NCBI GenBank assembly: GCA_002284615.2
Contig: MU070735.1
Coordinates: 17,434-27,947, forward strand
Reading direction: 5' to 3'
Source: Dunaliella salina
Taxonomy: Eukaryota > Chlorophyta > Chlorophyceae > Chlamydomonadales > Dunaliellaceae
Length of the DNA: 10,514 nt
Position numbers and translations under genes: made by a program. The first letter of the stretch is position 1, and each line of letters begins with the position of its first letter. Under the pieces are notes generated by a model. That model ran no database searches and was not told the DNA's origin. It worked only from the letters and a program-made list of their open reading frames with translations. Shown here one piece after another: positions 1-6,000 of this stretch.

Positions 1-321
1 GACGCAGGAGAGAGGAATGCCCACTGTGATTTGTTACTGGGTCGTGTTGTTGGGCAGTTGCAAGAAATTAGGCAAACTTCCTACCTCAATGAAAGAAATA
101 GGACCACTTCGAGGCAAAGTTATGTGTGTGGCCCTGCACCACAGGTCTCCATGGCAAGACACAAGGATGTTCCAGCTAGTTTAGATGCATTGTTTGTCTT
201 CCTCACTTTTTTTGCCCTGTGCGCGGGTGAAGAACTATTCTGGTATAACTTTTTAATACTACCTTGTTTTGTTTCTGAAGGCATGCATGTCAGATTTTTA
301 CAGGTTGTCAAGTGCCTGTAA
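1..321 (+). CDS. Possible 3' part of an exon or decayed frame entering from the left edge (unrecognised)
   Basis: Frame 1 is open from the first base to a TAA ending at 321, about 106 codons. The first 65 or so residues are mixed and hydrophilic (for example QLQEIRQTSYLNERNR). The rest is hydrophobic and Cys/Phe/Leu-rich, which is more typical of chance translation of T-rich DNA. I recognise no family and see no convincing start codon, since an internal TTG is the only early candidate. The real extent, if any, may end at a splice site before the hydrophobic part. It could be the last exon of a gene to the left or simply chance. It lies upstream of, and faces toward, the 3' tail of the minus-strand retroelement that begins near 501. 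Confidence 0.18.
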   Translation, partial: DAGERNAHCDLLLGRVVGQLQEIRQTSYLNERNRTTSRQSYVCGPAPQVSMARHKDVPASLDALFVFLTFFALCAGEELFWYNFLILPCFVSEGMHVRFLQVVKCL

Positions 322-500
322 CCAAACAAAACCAACCTATGACAGGCGTGTCAACTGCAACACAAAATGCGTGTCAGATCCTTGAGTGTTGGCTTGCACT
401 CAACTGTAGCTTCAACCAAGGAAGAAAGGAAAAGGGAAACCCCCACCAATTGTTGAACGCATGCTCTTTTGCGCAACTGCGTCTGACAGAGTAGAGAGTT

Positions 501-517
501 AGAAAAGAAAAGAAAAA
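501..517 (-). repeat. Pentamer (AGAAA)n tail, 3' end of the main element
   Basis: Three to four AGAAA units on the plus strand read as TTTCT repeats at the 3' end of the minus-strand element. They directly follow a short TACGTAG-containing segment. Equivalent pentamer tails end both truncated copies (5154-5170 and 6001-6021), each after a similar GGCTTGC(G/A)TAGAC-like segment. Repetition in three independent copies supports this as the element's own 3' terminus rather than a chance microsatellite. Confidence 0.65.
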
Positions 518-624
518 CTACGTAGGCAGAGAAACTCTCCCTACATCAATTAAGGAAGAGGAGACACATTGGCTCAAAAAAGAGCCGTGTGCCCCCTCCA
601 CCACAAGGTATGAAAAAGAGAATG
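518..624 (-). other. 3' UTR of the main retroelement
   Basis: This is the noncoding stretch between the NPPDPH stop codon (625-627, read in reverse) and the pentamer tail. It contains a G-rich patch around 590-605. It aligns poorly with the UTRs of copies 2 and 3 except in the last 30 or so bases before the tail. The main element therefore belongs to a different subfamily from those two copies, which match each other closely throughout the UTR. Confidence 0.5.
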
Positions 625-1256
625 CTAATGTGGATCTGGAGGGTTACTAGCAGCACCTGACTCTAGAACCTGGCTGTGGGAAGTATTCTTGTTTTCAATA
701 GCGCGGCGTGTGGTGACAAGTTTGTGGGCATATTGAACAGAAAGGGCATGAAGTTGTTGAGCAAGCTTCGTGGCACGCTGATGATCCAATCCTAGTTGAT
801 TGAAATGCTTCAGGGTATGCTCAGTGTAAATAGTTCCACCTACACCCAGGAGAATAGGGTGAATTGTAACAGCTTTAGCGTTGATAAGTTCACATAGGTC
901 TGCATGCTGCTGCTTTGCTGCGTTCAACTGATGTTCTGGCCTTGTGTCTTCACAAAATTTAATTTCTATTAAGTGCATATGGCGTTCATTCACATAAAGG
1001 TCATGGGGTCGCCTCATGCGGCTAGTTCTGGTGATCCTCCGTGAGGAACTGCGCAAAGTGTGATGGGAATGGGTAGGAGAAACTCCGTTTGAAGTATGGT
1101 TGGCATTAAAAGGGGTGATCAGAACAGCATCTGGTCGACTGGAGTTGAGTCTTTTCCTCTCTGCAAGGTTACGAGGGAAGACGTAAGCAGGTAAAGTTCT
1201 GTTTGAGGCATGTGTGGGGAGCTGGAGGTTGTGTTGAGCAAGCTCAAAATCGCTTC
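625..1256 (-). pseudogene. C-terminal PD-(D/E)XK (restriction-like) endonuclease domain of the element
   Basis: The frame is open from the break near 1257 to the TAG at 625-627, about 210 codons. It carries a SRPDAVLITP motif (Asp codon at 1129-1131) and HLIEIKFCED (Glu 964-966, Lys 958-960). That matches the RPD...ExK core of PD-(D/E)XK nucleases, which in R2-like elements nick the target DNA for target-primed reverse transcription. Further conserved-looking blocks are ILLGVGGTIY and SVQYAHKL, followed by the terminal NPPDPH. The first Met-like start at 1056 is only an internal TTG; the domain clearly begins upstream of it in the same frame (TDIGSDFELAQHNLQ...). It sits directly after the CCHC knuckle, as expected for this enzyme class. 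The catalytic residues look intact although the gene as a whole is broken. Without a structure search, the assignment rests on motif order and spacing. Confidence 0.68.
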
Positions 1257-1369
1257 CTATGTCTGTAAACTAGGCCTGCCTCTGCAGGGCATTTGCTGAG
1301 GACTTTTGTGATCATTCTGCCTGCAATGCTATGGCGTTCAGTTTTCATGTTGGAGATGATATGGCTTTG

Positions 1370-1426
1370 GCAGCCTGAGAGCATGTGAAGTGCGCAGTCC
1401 AAATGATGGCAGCCTGGGAGGGGACA
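1370..1426 (-). other. CCHC zinc knuckle preceding the endonuclease
   Basis: The minus strand encodes CPLPGCHHLDCALHMLSGC. The metal ligands fit C-x4-C-x7-H-x4-C, the Cys/His knuckle that sits between the RT/RNase H part and the endonuclease of restriction-like-endonuclease retrotransposons, where it helps to bind target DNA. It lies in a frame open from the TAA at 1598-1600 down to a TGA at about 1244. That frame starts with a recognisable block (SYYQNLLPRIDKKISNAF), so the ATG at 1534 is internal. The block TERHSIAGRMI follows the knuckle. About 35 codons after the knuckle the frame breaks (near 1257) and the endonuclease continues in another frame. Confidence 0.62.
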
Positions 1427-1839
1427 AGATGGATCAGTTGACCTTTTAAAACGTACTGCATTTTTTTGGTTGTAGAGGGTGCCTGTGCGGTACTGCAGGA
1501 TGGTGCGCTTCATGGGAACAGAAATGTTGGGCATATTTCTGAAGGCATTGCTGATTTTTTTATCTATTCGTGGTAATAATAAGTTTTGATAATAAGATTA
1601 GTAGCCTGTTTTGGCATTGGATATCCAAGCTTGTGTTTGGAATGCATGTAGGATTCGAGGGCATCTTGAAGATTGGGGAAATAGGTGAGCTTTTAGGCGG
1701 GTGGTGGACCCGCAGATGTGCCTGCAGCATGCACTCTTTCTTCCTTGGCTGAGCAGAAAATGTTTGTAAATGGATTTCCACCAGGACCTGCACCAGGAAT
1801 CTTGGTGTCTGCCATGCAGTTCTGGGCTTGCTTTGCCTG

Positions 1840-2232
1840 ATGTTTTGCAATAGCATCTGTGTACTCATTTCCAGCGATGCCAGCATGTGACTTCACCTTG
1901 TAAATTCGAATTTTGGTATGGAAGTCTCTAATGAGAGTTGAAATCATTTTAAGGACGTCTCGTTGGATATGCCTCAGGTGTTTCTCAGGGTACAGAAGTT
2001 GTTTACATATTTGTTCAAGAGAGGTGAGGCTGTCTGATGCAATGTCTACATGTTTGGTCATGATAGCAGCAGCAATTGCTTCCAATTCAGCTCTAGTGAT
2101 GGTTTTAGTAATCCCAGCACCGTTAGGTTCTACAAAGTTCTTGCTGTCAGTGGACGGGCAGTAGACGCCTGCTCCAATTTCTTGCTTACCGTTATGGAAA
2201 AGGCAGCTGCCATCTGTGTATGCCCATGTCCT
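1840..2232 (-). other. RNase H domain of the element
   Basis: Translation of the minus strand shows the RNase HI fold in order: WAYTDGS (first catalytic Asp, codon 2212-2214), TITRAELEAIAAA (Glu), HVDIASDSLTS (Asp) and KVKSHAGIAGNEYTDAIAK (final Asp with the preceding conserved His loop). All four acidic positions of the D-E-D-D site are present. In retroelements this enzyme removes the RNA strand of the RNA-DNA hybrid made during reverse transcription. It follows the methyltransferase-like domain in the same frame, with a Pro/Gln/Ser-rich linker of about 85 residues between them, and is followed by the knuckle and endonuclease. The domain itself has no lesion, which makes this the most certain single identification in the window. 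It is odd to find it without a recognisable RT in front. Confidence 0.85.
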
Positions 2233-2493
2233 CAAATCAGCAACTTTGAGAGTTAGAATAGCACTGGATTGGCTAGGCACCGAGTCTGTTTCCTGGACGA
2301 TCATGTGTGGATTTGTAGGGTGTTTGGAGGCGTGTTGTTTGTCCAATGGGAGGCGTTCCAGTCTATTGAAACCTGGCATGTGAGCATGCATGGATTTTAG
2401 GACTGGGTGGCTGCTGACAGTCGTCAGCTTCCACTGTGTGGCTTCTTTCAAATCTCCTTTCAGGCCTTGTAGCCAGTCTTTGTTATGGTTGTT

Positions 2494-2895
2494 GAGATGA
2501 ACCCGAGCTGCAGTGTTCCAAACAGCAAAGATACGAAGGTCCCAGGTATGCTGAGGTAGAGGTATCTCTTGGTTAGGGCAGGATTGAGGGGCACTGTAAC
2601 CAAGTTTTTTGCGAGGTATGGTGCCGAGGTTGTAACAGAGGTGGGGGTAGGCAGTGACAAGTTTGGAGTAGGGGTTGGTTATCATGTCCTTATTCCAAGC
2701 CGGAAGGAACATGAATGTAGCAGTAGCTTCTGTGTTGAGAATGGCAGAGTAAATGGCATGTTGCAAAGCTTGGGTCATGATTCCCTCATCATGAATGGGA
2801 TGGCAGACTGAGAAGCCTGGGAATTTGGATGAGAAGGCATTACGCATAGCACCAAAAAGAGTGTCTTGGGAGTGCGCACTCCAATAATTCTGGTA
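2494..2895 (-). other. Degenerate PCIF1-like (N6-adenine) methyltransferase-like domain
   Basis: The blocks, in order, are YQNYWSAHSQDTLFGA, a GFSVCHPIHDE segment, ATFMFLPAW, and later HTWDLRIFAVWN. PCIF1-family methyltransferases share the order D..FG(S/A), then G-F-x-x-NPPF-x-E with a following helix, then F-x-x-F-x-P-x-W. PCIF1 methylates the N6 position of cap-adjacent 2'-O-methyladenosine in mRNA. Here the catalytic NPPF is replaced by CHPI, so enzymatic activity is doubtful; the fold may serve RNA binding or be decaying. The stretch is in frame with RNase H downstream and follows a TAA at 2896-2898. The domain call is motif-based inference. An alternative is a retroelement-specific domain with only loose similarity to NPPY/F methyltransferases. 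Confidence 0.45.
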
Positions 2896-2898
2896 TTA

Positions 2899-3690
2899 TG
2901 GGTTGTGGTCTAGTGGGGAGGCCATTTTTTCTTGGGTTACCAAAGCCTATTTTTGGAGGGCAGTATGGATGTGAGTTGGAAGGGCTCGTGAGAAAGAGTC
3001 TTTGATCTTCTTGCTAGAGTACTTTCTTTCAAGCATGGATTTGCGGGAAAGAAGCCCTTGCAGCTCAGTAGCAAAGCTGCCAGGAGCTGGTGTTATTTTC
3101 TCGTGCATGCCAGCAAGCTTGGCCCCATAAAAAGCATTGTAGAGGATTTGGAAGCGGTTCGGGGACATCATACCAACACACTTGCCTTGCGTGTTGTAAA
3201 TGCAAGCCATGTGCGCCGTGTTTATTTCTGGGAGAATGAGGGGGGAAGGAGTAGGAGGGGAATGGCTGTGTGATCCTGTGTCAGATAATGCTAAATAAGG
3301 GGATTGCTGGTCCGTGTACTTCACGAGGTCAACCTCGCGCAGCCAATATTCACATGAGCCTGTAGGTTTTACGTCTGCTTGTGGATTAATGGGGTTAGTA
3401 TCAAATGTAATTTTGTTGTGCAATTCTGTGTCCATTTTCTGCTGCCATACTTTGGTTTCATCAAGTTTTTCAAAGCCCTGTCTTTCAAGATTTGAGAGGG
3501 TAGAATCTGCTGTGGGTGTTGAGAGGTTGGGCTCGCTCCGTTGTGCTTCGAACTTAAGCAAGCACTCTTTAAATTTGGGCCATGTCTCCTGCAGATCTCC
3601 TGATTCCCAGGAGGGCTTCCAAGTAACCCTCCTGAGTTCTTGTTTAGTCTGTTGCTCTCTTTCAGTTTTTTGGGCATCATTTAGGCTTGC
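2899..3690 (-). other. Linker region of the element's protein between PHD finger and methyltransferase-like domain
   Basis: This part is in frame with the PHD finger above and the methyltransferase-like domain below. It begins just after the CPAC pair of the PHD finger with a Gln/Lys-rich, probably helical stretch (DAQKTEREQQTKQELRR). A Trp-rich block (VTWKPSWESG...TWPKF) follows, then a Ser/Pro-rich segment (SHSHSPPTPSP) and a block around CVGMMSPNRFQILYNAFYGAK. A basic segment rich in Lys/Ser leads to HTALQK. The TAG at 2947-2949 interrupts it and 16 further codons separate that from the TAA at 2896-2898. I know no function for this region. Its even amino-acid texture across the stops supports a single ancestral frame. 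Confidence 0.5.
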
Positions 3691-3885
3691 ACAGGCGGGA
3701 CATGCCCATGTTTAAGCTGTTGCAACTTCTTGTCTTTGCTCATCCGAGTAGCATCCAAGCTCCTTCATGCATTCCCAATGGTATGTCCGCTGGCACACAT
3801 CACAAACATGTATATCAGGAAGTGGATGCTCCAAGGTTCCATTTTCATAACTTTGGTAGTAATTGCATATTTGGCAGCAGGCACA
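3691..3885 (-). other. PHD-type (C4HC3) zinc finger
   Basis: The minus strand encodes CACCQIC, then about 20 residues on CDVC, then four residues later HWEC, and after a spacer CPAC. This is the C-x2-C, C-x2-C, H-x2-C, C-x2-C arrangement of a PHD finger, with the typical aromatic/Trp residue just before the seventh ligand region (TYHWEC). PHD fingers usually read histone H3 tails, and such domains are known in the ORF1 or N-terminal parts of some non-LTR elements, where a role in chromatin targeting has been proposed. Here a TAA at 3712-3714 falls between HWEC and the final CPAC pair, so the broken copy could not make a complete finger. Upstream in the same frame lies a block with Trp (MMIEKWALPLFKQ). 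Confidence 0.62.
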
Positions 3886-4063
3886 CTCAATATCAGTGCG
3901 AGCAGCAGGTGAGACATCTTGAGGCACAAGGTTAGCTTGTTTGAAAAGTGGCAGGGCCCATTTTTCAATCATCATAGGTGCGTAATGGGTATGGTATGGT
4001 ATTGCACTTGGAGGTGGGCGGTGGAGCTTGATTGCTCTCTCTTTTTCTCTGCAAAAATTCTCC

Positions 4064-4316
4064 AATCATCTATGTAAGTAATATCTAAATCATGGTAGGA
4101 GATAAACCTGATAGCATGGCTAGCAGTAGTCTTTTTGGCAAGCTTCTCAGCTGTGTTTTTCCTATAGTTCCAGACTTTTGTGCCTTGGGAAAGCGAGCTT
4201 AGAGAGTGGATAGCTGGGGAAATGATCTCTCTGTCTGTGTGGAGCAATTGTTGCCTTTTCTTTCTGGGTCTGTTTGTTTGGGTATTTAGGCTGAGCGGAG
4301 TATGAGTTTGTGACCG
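4064..4316 (-). pseudogene. N-terminal segment of the element's protein, second frame
   Basis: This frame contains a basic stretch (NRPRKKRQQ, a possible nuclear localisation or RNA-binding patch), then WNYRKNTAEKLAKKT and a block SYHDLDITYIDDWRIFAEKKR. The block leads straight into the frame that carries the PHD finger. The switch is somewhere at 4040-4065, in an A/G-rich run. The upstream end meets the Ser/Thr-rich segment in yet another frame near 4290-4316. I know no function beyond a probable N-terminal nucleic-acid-binding role, which is inferred from charge only. Either end could instead be an intron border rather than a frameshift. Confidence 0.4.
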
Positions 4317-4807
4317 AGACAGTCATCTGTCTGCTGTTGGTGGTTTGTGCTAGGGGAGTTAAGTTGTGTAGTGATATGGTGAGCAGTGCTCAGACAAGCA
4401 TGTGCGCATCTATCATTTGGGCTGGCTTGGCTGAGTTGGGATGTGGAAGAGGGGGAATTTCTCAATGCTGACCGTGTGCATTTGATTGGGGGCCCTTCTG
4501 CAGTTTTACCTTGTCCAGCAGGAGCCAGAGTATCCAGGTTTGCAGTGGGTACGTATTCAGAGGGGTGAAGTGCTTGTGTGGGAGTGATGCTTAGTTTAGA
4601 ATTGGAGTGAGTTCTTTTGCTGAGTGGCTCCTCCAGTGATTGTACTTCCATGACGTTTACAACTTGTTGTGTTTCAGGACAACTGATCGGTGTAGGATGA
4701 TTGGCTGTAATACTGATGGGTGTAGGATGATTGGCTGTACAACTGATGGGTGTAGGATGATTGGCTGTACAACTGATGGGTGTAGGATGATTGGCTGTGA
4801 GAGTTAT
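4286..4807 (-). pseudogene. Ser/Thr/Pro-rich N-terminal segment of the element's protein, with 10-residue repeats
   Basis: The frame opens after a TAA just upstream of the tandem repeat and runs to a TAA at 4286-4288. It first reads four copies of a ten-residue unit (TANHPTPISC), then CPETQQVVNVMEVQSLEEPLS from the ATG at 4649-4651, then low-complexity Ser/Thr/Gln/Asn/His-rich sequence (for example TQLNSPSTNHQQQTDD). It is probably disordered. The real start is unclear. Candidates are the ATG at 4649-4651 or an upstream ATG at 4861-4863, which lies in a different frame that ends after 19 codons beside an A8 run. The segment connects to the basic block at 4064-4316 by a one- or two-base shift. 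Confidence 0.38.
4681..4800. repeat. Four tandem copies of a 30-bp unit
   Basis: Units 4681-4710, 4711-4740, 4741-4770 and 4771-4800 share the core GGTGTAGGATGATTGGCTGT. Units three and four are identical except for the last two bases, while the first two carry a few substitutions. Thirty bases is a multiple of three, so all frames across it stay open. On the minus strand the unit translates as TANHPTPISC, in frame with the ATG at 4649-4651. It lies at the upstream edge of the recognisable element, either coding or 5' UTR. There are no spacers, so this is not a CRISPR array. Confidence 0.9.
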
Positions 4808-4863
4808 TTATGGTGGCAAAAAGGCTGAGCTTTCAACTTTTTTTTGCGGTAGATGCCAGCCAT

Positions 4864-5153
4864 AGGCAAATCAGCCAAACCCCTTTGAAGGTTGAACCCC
4901 TTCGCCACTTATGAATCATACACTCTGCTCCATTCTAGAAACAAATGGGATTGTCACTGTAGAAAAATATGCATTGCGCAACCCCCCACAAAACGGGCAT
5001 TTTTTGCAACCACGCCTCAACGCACCCCTGAAATGTGACTGCACATGAATAACACGGGGGCTCTCTCTCCTGCCCAGAATATCGCGTGGGGCATCACTAA
5101 GCTGAAAGGTCCAGTCCAGAAACTTCAGGGCTTGCTTAAACACAACTTAATTA
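4864..5153. other. Stretch between main element and truncated copy 2; possible 5' UTR, otherwise nothing recognised
   Basis: These are 290 bases with no supported gene. A minus-strand frame of 75 codons (4916-5143) contains CKKCPFCGG but lacks family resemblance, and I do not call it. The region could hold the 5' UTR or lost N-terminus of the main minus-strand element, or be the old insertion site of copy 2. I could not define a target-site duplication by eye. Confidence 0.3.
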
Positions 5154-5385
5154 AAGAAAAGGAAAGAAAAGTCTATGCAAGCCAAAGGCCGCATGCATTA
5201 AGAGAAGGTCCTCTCACTGGAGAGCTAGAAGCCTCGCCTCAAAGCCCTCAGAACCTACACTAGACACAGCTAGCCTAGGAGATAGCCAGAAACAGATTTA
5301 ATGGGGATCTGGAGGGTTGCTCACCATGCCTCTGGTTGCTCGGACTCTCTGTCTCCCGTCCTCTGCCGCCGTACGCCCAGCAAGC
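5154..5385 (-). mobile_element. Copy 2: 5'-truncated 3' end of a related retroelement, minus strand
   Basis: From about 5385 down to 5154 this is the 3' end of a related element: residual coding end, stop, UTR of about 125 bp and an A/G pentamer-like tail (5154-5170). It matches copy 3 (5768-6021, reverse complement) almost throughout, including CCTAGGCTAGCTGTGTCTAG in the UTR and GGCTTGC(A/G)TAGAC before the tail. Its 5' end is abrupt near 5380-5385, beyond which the two copies diverge. Short 5'-truncated insertions are typical products of incomplete target-primed reverse transcription. Confidence 0.65.
5298..5375 (-). pseudogene. Residual C-terminus of the endonuclease protein in copy 2
   Basis: Reading the minus strand gives 25 codons ending RATRGMVSNPPDPH and TAA (5298-5300). 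Copy 3 encodes nearly the same 26 residues (RATRGMASSKPPDPH, then TAG), and the main element ends ESGAASNPPDPH, then TAG. The Arg-rich run before it (GRQRVRATRG) is shared by copies 2 and 3 only. This is a remnant of the end of the PD-(D/E)XK protein with no domain of its own. A TTTCAG run lies just upstream of it, near 5403, where similarity to copy 3 has already faded; this could be coincidence. Confidence 0.6.
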
Positions 5386-5767
5386 CCCCTTCCAGAAGCC
5401 CCCTGAAAGCAAAGTACGTGTCTAGCGTTAAAGATAGTGTTTAATCTTTGAATGGTCTCTAAATCCAACTTAATTCAAATCAGCTACCTCTACCTGCAAA
5501 TTGAATCCTGTCAACCTCCAGCGGTCAACTGTGTAGTCATTGCTCCTTGCTTCTTCCCCTTGTCTCATAAGGGTCTCTCCCTGTTTTGGTTCTGGGAAGT
5601 AACAGAAGAGCTTTGAAAAAAGTGGAAAGCGCTTGTAACATGCAAACCTTTACTGTGTGCTGGGAAGCCAGAGAACAGATGCACATTTTTTTTTTCCAGT
5701 GAACACATTCAGTTGCAGGAACAAAGGAAAATCTCATGTTCTTTGCTTGCCTTCGCCTCTGTCCTTC
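5386..5767. other. Spacer between the inverted copies; no gene recognised
   Basis: This is about 380 bp of mixed composition with a T10-like run near 5687-5697. No coding frame has family resemblance. The longest frames run out of the copies' coding tails and look like readthrough. It resembles neither the main element nor the flanks by eye. It may be the ancestral sequence between two independent insertions. Confidence 0.4.
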
Positions 5768-5773
5768 CTCCGG

Positions 5774-5854
5774 CGCACGGCGGCGGAGGAAGGGAGGAGG
5801 AGAGTGCGGGCGACAAGAGGCATGGCGAGCAGCAAACCCCCAGATCCCCACTAG
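5774..5854 (+). pseudogene. Residual C-terminus of the endonuclease protein in copy 3
   Basis: Twenty-six codons read GRRRVRATRGMASSKPPDPH before TAG at 5852-5854. They match the corresponding minus-strand remnant in copy 2 residue for residue over most of their length, and share the terminal PPDPH with the main element. The open frame extends upstream to about 5657, but that part shows no similarity to copy 2 and is taken as chance readthrough into the spacer. It cannot make a functional protein alone. Confidence 0.6.
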
Positions 5855-6000
5855 ATCTGTCTCTGGCTCTCTCCTAGGCTAGCTGTGTCTAGTGTAGGTC
5901 TTGAGGGCCTTCTGGTGAGGCCATTGCTACCTTGCTAGCTTGCTAGCTTGTTAGTTAGTGGACCTTCCATTAATGCACTCGGCCACTGGCTTGCGTAGAC

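Larger units (their letters stand above)
625..4807 (-). pseudogene. Retroelement polyprotein, broken by five in-frame stops and about four frameshifts
   Basis: One long protein can be followed through this range. From about 4063 down to about 1620 it stays in a single frame interrupted only by stops: TAA at 3712-3714, TAG at 2947-2949, TAA at 2896-2898 and TAA at 1693-1695. It then shifts frame near 1619, meets a TAA at 1598-1600, and shifts again near 1257, where an expected ACAC appears to have lost two bases. It finally runs to the TAG at 625-627. Upstream, the N-terminal part switches frame near 4290-4316 and near 4040-4065. Because conserved residues continue on both sides of every break, these are lesions in one gene and not separate genes. 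Two caveats apply. Some frameshifts lie in homopolymers (for example the A-rich run near 4040) and could be assembly errors. All five stops are TAR and none is TGA. Confidence 0.7.
501..4863 (-). mobile_element. Decayed non-LTR-type retroelement with PHD, methyltransferase-like, RNase H, CCHC and PD-(D/E)XK domains
   Basis: Read on the minus strand, this stretch carries one ordered set of domains followed by a 3' UTR and an AGAAA/TTTCT pentamer tail at 501-517, the usual 3' signature of target-primed retrotransposition. RNase H, then a CCHC knuckle, then a PD-(D/E)XK nuclease is the C-terminal logic of non-LTR elements that use a restriction-like endonuclease (R2-like and related). The 3' end is well supported by two further copies of it at 5154-6021. 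The 5' boundary is uncertain: 4863 marks the most upstream ATG I can connect, and the limit may lie anywhere up to about 5150. There are no LTRs. I see no reverse transcriptase core such as a YxDD box, so either this copy lost it by deletion, it lies on a separate transcript, or the family lacks it. The frame is broken, so the copy is inactive under the standard code. Confidence 0.72.

Noticed and set aside
1570..3935. Plus-strand open frames across the element (for example 1913-2164, 2569-2811, 3314-3715)
   Set aside because: They are antisense shadows of the minus-strand polyprotein, whose domain motifs are clear.
4681..4800. CRISPR-like repeat array
   Set aside because: The units are directly adjacent with no variable spacers, and the context is eukaryotic.
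4640..4828. Plus-strand Cys-rich repetitive peptide (TDGCRMIGCT units)
   Set aside because: It results from the 30-bp repeat being a multiple of three; there is no signal peptide or independent gene context, and the minus-strand frame fits the element better.
501..4863. LTR retrotransposon or endogenous virus
   Set aside because: No long terminal repeats, primer-binding site, protease or integrase; RNase H followed by a CCHC knuckle and PD-(D/E)XK nuclease plus a microsatellite tail fits the non-LTR type.
4916..5143. Minus-strand frame with CKKCPFCGG as a zinc-ribbon protein
   Set aside because: A single pair of CxxC-like residues without a second pair; no flanking similarity to a known family.
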